Below, piece after piece: positions 7,390 through 14,427 of a DNA stretch of 15,485 nt. Every line of letters begins with the position of its first letter. Within the stretch, counting starts at the first letter, position 1. Both the position numbers and the translations under genes were made by a program. The notes beneath the pieces are model-generated. The model had not been told where the DNA came from. It searched no databases and saw nothing but the letters and a program-made list of their open reading frames with translations. This DNA comes from Geobacter sp. UBA2189 (lineage in GTDB: Bacteria; Desulfobacterota; Desulfuromonadia; Geobacterales; Pseudopelobacteraceae), in assembly GCA_002328035.1 (NCBI GenBank), contig DCVL01000042.1, forward strand, positions 1 to 15,485. The letters are read 5' to 3'.

Positions 7390-8766
7390 ATGGCAATCAC
7401 GGCAGCTATGATACTTGCGGCAGGCAAGGGAACCCGTATGAAATCAAACTTGGTTAAGGTGCTGCATGAGTTGCTGGGCAAGCCGATGCTTGGCTGGCCA
7501 CTAAAGGCAGCCAGAGAGGCCGGCGCAAACCGGATCGTTATTGTAGCAGGTCATCAGGCTGATCAACTACAGAAGCAGTTTCCTCAATCTGAAGAGATAA
7601 GAATAGCCCTGCAGGAGGAACAGCTTGGAACCGGACATGCGGTCTCCTGCGCCTTGCCACAACTGGATGGTCTTGGAGGTTCCGTACTGATACTTTGCGG
7701 AGACACTCCTCTTCTGACAGGGGAGACTCTGCGCAAACTTGCAGCCGAACATGCGGCATCAACAGCAGCAGTAACCGTGTTGACAGCCAGGATGGAGAAA
7801 CCGTTCGGATATGGCCGGATTGTAAGGGATTCAGAGGGACATGTCAGGCGTATTGTTGAACAGAAGGACGCTGCGCCGGAAGAGCATGCCATTGATGAGG
7901 TAAACAGCGGGATATACTGCATGGATATTGATTTTTTGAGGGCTCATATAGGTCGTCTCGGAAGTGAGAATGCCCAGAATGAGTATTATCTGACAGACCT
8001 TGTCGGGATTGCCGTTGCGGAACATGCCGGATGCGCAGCCATGATTGTTGATGATTCTGACGAGATACTCGGGGTAAACGATCGTGAACAGCTGGCTCTT
8101 GCTGCCACTCAACTTCGCAGACGTATAAATCGCAACCATCTTCTTTCTGGTGTAACCTTGATCGATCCTGAACGGGCATATATTGATGCCGAAGTAAAAA
8201 TCGGGTCAGACACGGTTATCTGGCCCGGTTCAGTCTTGCGGGGTAAAACGGTTATAGGCTCCGCCTGCCTCATTGAAAGTAACGTCCAGATAACGGATTG
8301 TGCGATCGCAGACAGGGTTCATATAAAAACAGGTTCCGTTCTGTCGGAATCGGAAATTGATGAGGAGGTAGCGATAGGCCCTATGGCGCATCTTCGCCCC
8401 GGTTCGGTATTAAAATCTCACGTCAAGATAGGCAATTTTGTTGAAACCAAAAAGATTGTGATGGGTGAAGGATCAAAGGCATCTCATCTGACCTATCTGG
8501 GCGATGCAGAGATAGGGAGTGAGGTAAACATCGGCTGTGGAACCATTACCTGCAACTATGACGGGAAGAAAAAGCATAAAACCGTTATTGGTGACGGCGT
8601 ATTCGTTGGAAGCGACGTACAACTCGTTGCGCCGGTGACGGTAGGGGCGAATGTCCTTATTGCGGCGGGCACTACGGTTACTCAGGATATCCCTGCTGAT
8701 TCTCTTGCCATTTCCAGGACACCGCAGGTGAACAAGGTAGGATGGTGCCTCAAAAAGAGGGATTAA
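7390..8766 (+). CDS. glmU: Bifunctional GlcNAc-1-phosphate uridyltransferase / glucosamine-1-phosphate acetyltransferase
   Basis: GlmU makes UDP-GlcNAc, the precursor of peptidoglycan and lipid A, by acetylating glucosamine-1-phosphate and then transferring UMP. The 458-residue product is of normal length. The uridyltransferase half shows LAAGKGTRM (9-17), the GTGHAV motif (80-85), the metal-binding Asp in CGDTPLL (Asp105), GYGRIVR (140-146) and EVNSGIY (170-176). The C-terminal half is a left-handed beta-helix of hexapeptide repeats with RPGSVL, NFVETKK and SKASHLTYLGD, where His366 matches the catalytic base, followed by IGCGTITCNYDG. AGGGAG lies seven bases before the ATG. In many Geobacter-type genomes I would expect glmS directly downstream; here the gene stands alone and ends at a stem-loop. 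Confidence 0.97.
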   Translation: MAITAAMILAAGKGTRMKSNLVKVLHELLGKPMLGWPLKAAREAGANRIVIVAGHQADQLQKQFPQSEEIRIALQEEQLGTGHAVSCALPQLDGLGGSVLILCGDTPLLTGETLRKLAAEHAASTAAVTVLTARMEKPFGYGRIVRDSEGHVRRIVEQKDAAPEEHAIDEVNSGIYCMDIDFLRAHIGRLGSENAQNEYYLTDLVGIAVAEHAGCAAMIVDDSDEILGVNDREQLALAATQLRRRINRNHLLSGVTLIDPERAYIDAEVKIGSDTVIWPGSVLRGKTVIGSACLIESNVQITDCAIADRVHIKTGSVLSESEIDEEVAIGPMAHLRPGSVLKSHVKIGNFVETKKIVMGEGSKASHLTYLGDAEIGSEVNIGCGTITCNYDGKKKHKTVIGDGVFVGSDVQLVAPVTVGANVLIAAGTTVTQDIPADSLAISRTPQVNKVGWCLKKRD

Positions 8767-8797
8767 TCACCAATTTTTTGCTCTGGCCAAACAAATA

Positions 8798-8830
8798 GAC
8801 AGCTCCGATGACATGTATCCCGGAGCTGTC
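8798..8830. terminator. Shared stem-loop terminator between glmU and the chemoreceptor gene
   Basis: A perfect 10-bp inverted repeat, GACAGCTCCG (8798-8807) and CGGAGCTGTC (8821-8830), with a 13-base loop. On the minus strand it is followed by TATTTGTTTGG, a fair U-rich tract, so it best serves the chemoreceptor transcript. On the plus side the following bases (TCTGCTTAAA) are weaker, but it is the only hairpin after glmU. Confidence 0.75.
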
Positions 8831-8857
8831 TCTGCTTAAAAGCCGATTGTCCAGTTC

Positions 8858-10453
8858 TTAAACTCTGAACCGCGCGATAAGTCTTTCAAGCTCTTCAGCA
8901 AGGCCAGACAGATTGCCGGCAGCAGTAGCCGTCTCGTTCGCACCTCTGGCTGTTTCGTGCGTTATCTCTGTCATCTGGTGTATGTTGGCGGTAATTTCAC
9001 TGGTTGTTGCAGTCTGTTCCTCCGCAGCGGTGGCGATCTGGTTTATCTGCATGGTAACATCGTTTATCCGTGACAGGATCTCCTCTAATGCCTTTCCAGA
9101 GTGCAAGGCATCTTCTGTCCCCTGCTCGACATCTTTAACTCCCTGCTCCATCTGCTGCACCGCCGCCCTTGTCTCTGTCTGTATAGCCTTAAGCATATCG
9201 CTTATCTCGCGGGTAGCCTTTGTGGTTCTTTCAGCAAGTGCACGCACCTCATCGGCAACAACGGCAAAGCCACGACCCATCTCTCCCGCTCTGGCTGCCT
9301 CAATGGCAGCGTTAAGGGCAAGCAGGTTGGTCTGATCCGCTATATCTTCAATAGTGCCTGCAATCGCTCCTATCTGTTCAGATCTTTCGCCAAGCTTTGT
9401 TACGGTATTTGCGGATATCCTTACCCTATCAGCTATCTGCTCCATTCCTGCAATGGTTGACGAGACAACCCCGGAACCGGTGACAGCCGCCTCGCTGGCG
9501 CTCTGCGCGCCTTCCGCCGCCATCATGCAGTTTTGGGCTATATCTCCGCTTGTGGCGGACATCTCTTCACTAGCCGTCGCTATGGTAATGGTTTGACCCG
9601 CAGCTGTTTCCGCTCCTGACGCTATCTTTGTCGATGCATTGTCAAGCTGCTTGCTGGCAGTTGTAATGCTGGATGCTGCATTATGCACACCACGCAGGGC
9701 ATTAGCCATGTTGTCCAGCATGGTGTTCACGCTGACACCAACCCTGTCAATCTCGTTATCACCATCAGTCGCTTTTAGCCGTACAGTGAGATCCCCCTTG
9801 GCTACCTTCTCCATAAGGTTGCCGATCTCCACCAGACTACGCAGGTTGCGACTTACCGACCAGGCAGAAAGGATTCCTGCAACAACAACACAAACTATGG
9901 CTACAGAACCTACAATCCAGATCAGGCGGTAAAAGGATGTGAAATAATCTGCCTTCTTTACCCCTACATATAATACGCCAATGGTTTCTCCCTGACTGTT
10001 CTTGATAGGGTCATATGCAGTGAAGTAAGGGATGCCAAGAATCTTTGTCTCACCACGGTATTTTTTCCCCTGTTTCACAGCATCAAGCGCCGGCCCCTGC
10101 AGTTTCGTACCAACCGCCCTGGTTCCATCCGGTTTCATTACGTTGGTTGATACCCTGGTATCATTCATAAATATAGTAGCGGTGCCACCACAGATCTCTT
10201 TAACCTTGTCAGGAAGCTCAAAATTATCATTTGCCAGGTAGTCACCAATCAACAATTTACCATCAAGTAACTTGAACTCTTTTCCTTTTTGAGCTGCAAG
10301 CTCCCAAAAGGTTTTCATCCTGCTTTCCTGCATTTGCACAGCTTCACGAGCAAGTTCACGATACATTATTACAAGAGATATGGAGCTGGTAATAAGTACA
10401 GCCAGGGTAAGCAGGATACAGGTAAGGGTTGAGAGCTTTGTGCTGATCTTCAT
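8858..10453 (-). CDS. Methyl-accepting chemotaxis protein with single Cache sensor and HAMP domain
   Basis: A 531-residue transmembrane chemoreceptor. Transmembrane helix 1 is at about 9-30 and helix 2 at about 176-197. The periplasmic part between them carries a single-Cache pattern (TATIFMNDTRVSTNVMKPDG, then AVGTKLQGPALDAV, then YFTAYDPIKNSQGETIGVLYVGV), which in related proteins binds small ligands such as organic acids; the ligand here is unknown. HAMP follows (about 198-252), then the signalling coiled coil with the conserved hairpin tip around IADQTNLLALNAAIEAARAG (371-390) and GRGFAVVADEVRALAERT (393-410), which contacts CheA and CheW. There is no C-terminal CheR-docking pentapeptide. 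Ribosome site GGAGG lies nine bases before the ATG. No che genes are nearby, so this is an orphan receptor. Confidence 0.95.
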   Translation of the reverse strand: MKISTKLSTLTCILLTLAVLITSSISLVIMYRELAREAVQMQESRMKTFWELAAQKGKEFKLLDGKLLIGDYLANDNFELPDKVKEICGGTATIFMNDTRVSTNVMKPDGTRAVGTKLQGPALDAVKQGKKYRGETKILGIPYFTAYDPIKNSQGETIGVLYVGVKKADYFTSFYRLIWIVGSVAIVCVVVAGILSAWSVSRNLRSLVEIGNLMEKVAKGDLTVRLKATDGDNEIDRVGVSVNTMLDNMANALRGVHNAASSITTASKQLDNASTKIASGAETAAGQTITIATASEEMSATSGDIAQNCMMAAEGAQSASEAAVTGSGVVSSTIAGMEQIADRVRISANTVTKLGERSEQIGAIAGTIEDIADQTNLLALNAAIEAARAGEMGRGFAVVADEVRALAERTTKATREISDMLKAIQTETRAAVQQMEQGVKDVEQGTEDALHSGKALEEILSRINDVTMQINQIATAAEEQTATTSEITANIHQMTEITHETARGANETATAAGNLSGLAEELERLIARFRV

Positions 10454-10535
10454 TTTGTCTTTCCTCCGGTATGAGGTTGTTGGGTTTCGCTGAATTACAG
10501 ACCTTGTTCTTATCTATATCAAACAAATCCCCTCA

Positions 10536-10562
10536 TGTCCGGCCAGCTACCTGATTTTTTTA
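10536..10562 (-). promoter_or_regulatory. Possible sigma-28 (FliA-type) promoter of the chemoreceptor gene
   Basis: On the minus strand TAAA (10562-10559), 15 bases, then GCCGGACA (10543-10536), compared with the enterobacterial consensus TAAA-N15-GCCGATAA. The -35 core and spacing match and five of eight -10 bases agree. A start near 10528 would give a 75-base leader before the chemoreceptor ATG at 10453. Sigma-28 control is common for chemoreceptor genes in flagellated bacteria, which supports but does not prove it. The rest of the gap (10454-10587) shows no convincing terminator for mutS. Confidence 0.4.
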
Positions 10563-10587
10563 TTAAATTGCTCTCATAAAGACAAAG

Positions 10588-13209
10588 CTATTTTGATTGT
10601 GCCATCCGCTTAAGTTCATCCAGGATGTTGAGGGCTTCAAGTGGGGAGATGTTGTTGATGTTCAGTTTTTTCAAACGTTCCCTTAGCAGATCCCCCTCCG
10701 GTTCAAAGAGTGAGTACTGTCGGCTATCCTCCTTTAACGGCTGGATCTTTGATTGCGCCAACCTGGGAGCGCCTTGCTCAAACTCGCCCGCCTCCAGGGT
10801 TTTAAGTACCTCTTTTGCCCGCTCTATTACATCAATCGGCATACCGGCCAGACGTGCCACCTGAATACCGTAAGAGTGTGATGCTGCCCCCGGAATGATG
10901 GTTCGCAGGAAGATTACCTGATCGTTCCATTCTTTTACCGCCACGGTAAGGTTTGTAATACGCTCACGGGTAGCAGCCAGGTCTGCCAGTTCATGATAAT
11001 GGGTGGCAAACAGGGTCCTCGGCCTGCATTCCCTGGAATCATGCAGGAATTCCGCTACGGCCCATGCTATCGAAAGGCCGTCAAATGTGGAGGTGCCACG
11101 ACCTATCTCGTCCAGCACCACAAGACTCCTTGATGTGGCGCTACGCAGGATATGGGCAGTCTCCATCATCTCAACCATAAAGGTTGACTGGCCTTTGGCA
11201 AGATTATCACCTGCCCCCACCCTGGTGAAGATCCGGTCAGCTATCCCTATCCTCGCGGATCTCGCCGGTACAAAAGAGCCTATCTGAGCCATGAGTGTAA
11301 TCAGAGCCACCTGACGCATATAGGTGGATTTGCCTGCCATGTTAGGACCGGTAATCATAAGTATCTGATCTGCATCAGCATCAAGAATCGTATCGTTGGG
11401 GACAAACCGCTCCCCAAGGTTCATAGCCTCTACAACAGGATGACGCCCTTCAATAATCTCAATCCTGTCAGAATCATCCACCTGCGGTTTGCAGTAATTA
11501 TGTTCCACCGCAACGGAGGCCAGTGACAAAAGGAGATCAACTGTTGCAATGGATAATGAAGACCGGCTTATCCGTGAACCTGCGGCAGATACATTCTCAC
11601 GTATCTCCTGAAAAAGCCTGTACTCAATCTCGCAGATCCTTTCATCCGCCCCGACAACCTTCTCTTCGTACTCTTTTAGCTCTTCCGTTATGTATCGTTC
11701 ACCTGTCGCTATCGTCTGACGACGTATGTAGTTCTCCGGCACGCTTGCAAGATTGGTCTTTGTCACCTCAATATAGTAACCAAAGACCTTGTTATACCTT
11801 ATTTTGAGAGAAGAGATCCCTGTGCGCTCCCTCTCCTTTGCCTCCATTCGGGCGATAAACCCCTTGCCCTCCCTGCTGATAACCCTTAATTCATCAAGTT
11901 CGGCATTGAACCGATCCGCAATTATTCCACCTTCACGGACTGAAAAAGGTGGTGTCGTCACAATAGCCTGGTTTATCAGTTCTCTTACATCATCAAGAGG
12001 ATCAAGCTGTTCCAGTAAATCCTTCAAAAGCTGACTTTCAAAAAGCAACATGGTTTCCAGAATACCTGGAATCCGCTGTATCGAATCATGCAGGGCACGC
12101 AGGTCGCGTCCACCTGCTCCAGCCATGCTTATCCTTCCGTTCAAACGCTGTAGATCGTGGATCCCCTTGAGCATCCCTGTCAGTTGTTCTCTTGTCTGGC
12201 CGTTTTCTACCAGTTCTTCAACCGCACAAAGCCTCTGTCGTATAGGTTCAAGTTGCACCAATGGATAAGAGATCCACTGTTTAAGGGTACGTGCCCCCAT
12301 GGCAGTGACAGTCCTGTCAATACAGGCCAGAAGGGATCCCGATTTCCTGTTTTCAAACATGGAGGTCGTAAGCTCAAGATTACGGCGGGTTGTCGGATCA
12401 AGGGCAAGAAAATCGTTCCTGCGGACAACAGAGAGTTCTCGCAGATGCGGTAGAGAAAGGTGGCGGTTTTCCTGGAGATAATAAAGCACCATGCCAACTG
12501 CCTGAACAGCCATCGGCAGATCTTTAAGACCGAAGGAAGCAGGTGAAACCACACCAAAACGGCTGGTTATAAGGCCAGATGCATATTCGTTGTCTGTAAC
12601 CCAGTCAGGCACAGAGGCACGCGGTCTTCCACCAATCAGAGAGGCCAGCTCTTCAGGCAGTTCTTTGCGTAACCGCTCCGGTAGCAGAAGTTCTCTGGGG
12701 GTAACCGAAGCAAACATGGCAGCGGCGTTGCCTGTACCCTGCTCTTCACTGGCTCTGAACTCTCCTGTTGAGAGATCCAGCCAGGCGCAGCCCCAACTGT
12801 TTTCACTGTTACAGAGTGCAAGCAGAAAACTGTTATCTTCCGGCGTAAGGCTTTCACTCTCAATAACCAGAGCGGGGGTTACAACACGCATAACATCCCG
12901 CTTCACAATCCCTTTTGCCTGCCTGGGATCCTCTGTCTGTTCGCAGATTGCTACACGGTAACCGGCCTCTATCAATTTGGCTATATAAGGTTGTGCCGAG
13001 TGGTACGGCACACCGCAGAAAGGGATCTCATCGCTTGTTCCCCTGTTGCGTGAGGTAAGGGCTATATCCAGTATTCTGGCAGCAACAAGGGCATCTTCCA
13101 GAAACATCTCATAGAAGTCTCCCATCCTGAAGAAAAGTATACTCTCGGGATATCTGGATTTTATCTCCAGATATTGCCTCATCATAGGTGTTTGCATTGC
13201 CTGGCTCAT
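10588..13209 (-). CDS. mutS: DNA mismatch repair protein MutS
   Basis: MutS binds mismatches and small loops in DNA and starts repair with MutL. The product is 873 residues from the ATG at 13209. The mismatch-reading Phe-x-Glu motif is in GDFYEMF (Phe32, Glu34). The C-terminal ATPase has Walker A TGPNMAGKSTYMRQ (Gly-Lys-Ser at about 626-628), Walker B LVVLDEIGRGTSTFDG and ATHYHEL. Near the C-terminus QYSLF (about 831-835) fits the beta sliding clamp-binding consensus. Neither the ATG at 13209 nor an upstream in-frame TTG at 13215 has a ribosome site. ATG 13209 gives the MSQ start usual in relatives; ATG 13197 (MQTPMM) is a further possibility. No mutL is adjacent. All key residues are present, so it should be functional. 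Confidence 0.96.
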   Translation of the reverse strand: MSQAMQTPMMRQYLEIKSRYPESILFFRMGDFYEMFLEDALVAARILDIALTSRNRGTSDEIPFCGVPYHSAQPYIAKLIEAGYRVAICEQTEDPRQAKGIVKRDVMRVVTPALVIESESLTPEDNSFLLALCNSENSWGCAWLDLSTGEFRASEEQGTGNAAAMFASVTPRELLLPERLRKELPEELASLIGGRPRASVPDWVTDNEYASGLITSRFGVVSPASFGLKDLPMAVQAVGMVLYYLQENRHLSLPHLRELSVVRRNDFLALDPTTRRNLELTTSMFENRKSGSLLACIDRTVTAMGARTLKQWISYPLVQLEPIRQRLCAVEELVENGQTREQLTGMLKGIHDLQRLNGRISMAGAGGRDLRALHDSIQRIPGILETMLLFESQLLKDLLEQLDPLDDVRELINQAIVTTPPFSVREGGIIADRFNAELDELRVISREGKGFIARMEAKERERTGISSLKIRYNKVFGYYIEVTKTNLASVPENYIRRQTIATGERYITEELKEYEEKVVGADERICEIEYRLFQEIRENVSAAGSRISRSSLSIATVDLLLSLASVAVEHNYCKPQVDDSDRIEIIEGRHPVVEAMNLGERFVPNDTILDADADQILMITGPNMAGKSTYMRQVALITLMAQIGSFVPARSARIGIADRIFTRVGAGDNLAKGQSTFMVEMMETAHILRSATSRSLVVLDEIGRGTSTFDGLSIAWAVAEFLHDSRECRPRTLFATHYHELADLAATRERITNLTVAVKEWNDQVIFLRTIIPGAASHSYGIQVARLAGMPIDVIERAKEVLKTLEAGEFEQGAPRLAQSKIQPLKEDSRQYSLFEPEGDLLRERLKKLNINNISPLEALNILDELKRMAQSK

Positions 13210-13216
13210 GGCCAAG

Positions 13217-13246
13217 TTATTAACACACAGCCAGTTGCTATTGCAA
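13217..13246 (-). promoter_or_regulatory. Possible mutS promoter giving a very short leader
   Basis: Minus strand TTGCAA (13246-13241), 18 bases, TAATAA (13222-13217). Transcription would start around 13210, almost on the ATG at 13209. This fits the lack of a ribosome site there and suggests leaderless initiation or use of the ATG at 13197. The match is moderate and the spacer is long. Confidence 0.3.
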
Positions 13247-13302
13247 GGAGGCGGGTCATCGGTGTATACCGACTCTATAAAAATCTGCTACGGAGGGAAA
13301 AA

Positions 13303-13533
13303 TTGAAGATTCTAATCCATTACTGCGCGACATGAGGGCAGTATCCAATAGCGGCAGGTCTTGCCGCCGAACTTGAAAACAACCTTGATGATGCAACTGT
13401 AGAGATTGAGATCGGCTCTAAACGGAGCGAGATGGCGGTATTCGTTGATGACGAACTGGTCTTTTCACGCTTTGAGCATAGGCGGTACCCCGAAGCGAGA
13501 GAGCTGATATCTATCTGCAGGTCAAGAGAGTAA
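13303..13533 (+). CDS. SelW/SelT/SelH (Rdx) family selenoprotein; TGA at 13333-13335 read as selenocysteine
   Basis: Read through one in-frame TGA, the frame encodes 76 residues starting MKILIHYCATUGQYPIAAG. Cys8-Ala-Thr-Sec11 sits directly after the first beta strand, exactly where SelW-type proteins carry CxxU or CxxC, followed by Gly and an amphipathic helix. The later part (EIEIGSKRSEMAVFVDDELV, then FSRFEHRRYPEARELISI) matches the family's second half: a strand, a V(D)GELVFS-like hairpin, then a helix. These small thioredoxin-fold proteins are thought to be thiol-dependent redox proteins. The start is TTG 13303 with GGAGGG five bases upstream; there is no ATG. A bacterial SECIS-like hairpin follows the TGA. 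Decoding needs selA, selB, selC and selD, which are not in the window. Reading the TGA as a stop would leave a 10-residue peptide, while the frame beyond it stays open for 65 codons with family features. Promoter elements are weak (a TATAAA at 13276-13281 lacks a good -35). Confidence 0.88.
13333..13371 (+). promoter_or_regulatory. Bacterial SECIS element (selenocysteine insertion signal)
   Basis: The TGA is followed 15 bases later by a perfect six-pair stem, GCGGCA (13351-13356) and TGCCGC (13362-13367), closing a GGTCT loop (13357-13361). The loop is the same as that remembered for E. coli fdhF, where GGUCU contacts SelB. The loop GG lies 22 bases past the TGA, near the roughly 18 bases in fdhF. 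The hairpin lies within the coding sequence, as bacterial SECIS elements do. Confidence 0.82.
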
Positions 13534-13539
13534 AAACGG

Positions 13540-13561
13540 CCATTCGGCGAACTTCGAATGG
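13540..13561 (+). terminator. Possible weak terminator after the selenoprotein gene
   Basis: Perfect seven-pair inverted repeat CCATTCG (13540-13546) and CGAATGG (13555-13561) with an eight-base loop, six bases after the stop codon. The downstream bases (ATCGTTCAGG) are not U-rich, so termination would be inefficient or Rho-assisted. Confidence 0.4.
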
Positions 13562-13617
13562 ATCGTTCAGGTTATCAACGTGTGACCCCCAAAGTGCAAC
13601 GTGCCCCAACGCCCTGA

Positions 13618-13680
13618 GATCAGCGGGAAGGGATGACTGCTTTTCTGGAAAAACGAGCGCCGGTTTTAAGTGATCGCTAA
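13618..13680 (+). pseudogene. C-terminal remnant of an enoyl-CoA hydratase (crotonase) gene
   Basis: Twenty codons read DQREGMTAFLEKRAPVLSDR and then TAA. This is the typical end of crotonase-superfamily enoyl-CoA hydratases, where (T)EDQxEGMxAFLEKRxPxFxGR precedes the stop. Immediately upstream in the same frame is TGA (13615-13617), and no crotonase-like sequence could be found further upstream in any frame, so the rest of the gene is gone. It lies between the selenoprotein and a secreted hypothetical, neither related to fatty acid degradation. The match is short but very characteristic. Confidence 0.6.
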
Positions 13681-13722
13681 TCTGCTTGGACAAGAGGCCA
13701 AGGCCTAGAGAGGAGAAACGAA

Positions 13723-14208
13723 ATGAGATCTGTTTTTTGTACGTTGATTATCGGACTGACGCTTTTGTGTGGCCTGGTGGTAGCTTCCCCTGCAGCCGAG
13801 TGGCAGATGAAGGAGATGGGAGTTGGTGTCTATGATGAGTCCCAGGGTTATGATACGGTGCTCTCGGTGCTTCAACGGGGTGATCGCTGGTCGCAAAAAC
13901 AGCTGTATGAACAAGGATACTTTAGCAATCGGGATAAAAAATTTGGCGCCTGGCTGGTGGGCCCTCCAGCGGACAGTTATCTGAATCGTTATGGTACACC
14001 GGTATACGGCTACAAGTACCGCCTGACTGAACCTTCCGGTAAAAGCAGTATGTTTGGTCCCCATAGCTTTTATAATCCCGGGTTTGCTACCGTCTTTATT
14101 AATGCCAGTGGTTCGGTTGGTCTTTGGAAGATTGAATTTTTCCTTTGGAGTCGTGATACCGATACGGCTAGCCTGCTTGGAAGTAGGGTGTTTACCATGG
14201 AGCCTTAA
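13723..14208 (+). CDS. Small secreted hypothetical protein
   Basis: I do not recognise this 161-residue protein. It starts with a clear Sec signal peptide: positively charged MRS, a hydrophobic core up to about residue 21 (VFCTLIIGLTLLCGLVV), then ASPAAEW with likely cleavage after one of the alanines at 22 to 26. The mature part has no cysteine, no transmembrane segment and many aromatic and glycine residues (YGTPVYGYKYRL, FGPHSFYNPGF, VGLWKIEFFLW), suggesting a beta-rich periplasmic or exported protein. GAGAGGAG stands six to eight bases before the ATG at 13723, a good ribosome site. It is flanked on both sides by gene fragments and has no operon partner, so it may have arrived with them. 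A terminator was not seen. Confidence 0.75.
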   Translation: MRSVFCTLIIGLTLLCGLVVASPAAEWQMKEMGVGVYDESQGYDTVLSVLQRGDRWSQKQLYEQGYFSNRDKKFGAWLVGPPADSYLNRYGTPVYGYKYRLTEPSGKSSMFGPHSFYNPGFATVFINASGSVGLWKIEFFLWSRDTDTASLLGSRVFTMEP

Positions 14209-14220
14209 AAACCTGTCAGT

Positions 14221-14421
14221 ATTGGTGGAATTTGGTGTAAGAAAGTTTGCGTCAATCAAAAAACAAGGGTCAGGGTAGATGATATCACCAAACCCTATAT
14301 CCAGGGTAAGCGCAGAAAGCTTGAGTTGATCGATGCCGAGACACCGGAGATTGCCGGGCAAGAGCCAGATTCGGAGTACCGCAAGAAGTGCCGCGCCAAC
14401 TGGGCAAGGCTGATTCAGTAG
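14221..14421 (+). pseudogene. IS91-like transposase remnant (fragment, no start)
   Basis: From about 14275 the frame reads VDDITKPYIQGKRRKLELID, then AETPEIAGQEPDSEYRKKCR and ANWARLIQ, ending at TAG (14419-14421). The segment YRKKCRANWARLIQ resembles the stretch just before the C-terminal zinc-finger part of IS91/IS801-type transposases in deltaproteobacteria (RxxWARLIKKVYEVDPLxCPxC). That continuation is missing here. The upstream part of the frame (14221-14274) has no recognised similarity. Overlapping it in another frame, 14226-14280 reads LVEFGVRKFASIKKQGSG, which faintly recalls the first residues of AAA-type ATPases. The 14209-14427 interval therefore looks like stacked fragments with no intact gene. 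Confidence 0.45.
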
Positions 14422-14427
14422 TAAAAA

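Noticed and set aside
13261..13281. Partial dyad CGGT-GTAT-ACCG and TATAAA as a regulated promoter for the selenoprotein
   Set aside because: Only four outer bases pair and no acceptable -35 lies at the right distance, so no call was made.
13695..13706. AGGCCAAGGCCT as a hairpin or riboswitch element before the secreted protein
   Set aside because: Only a four-pair stem with a four-base loop is possible; too weak and not linked to a terminator or conserved fold.
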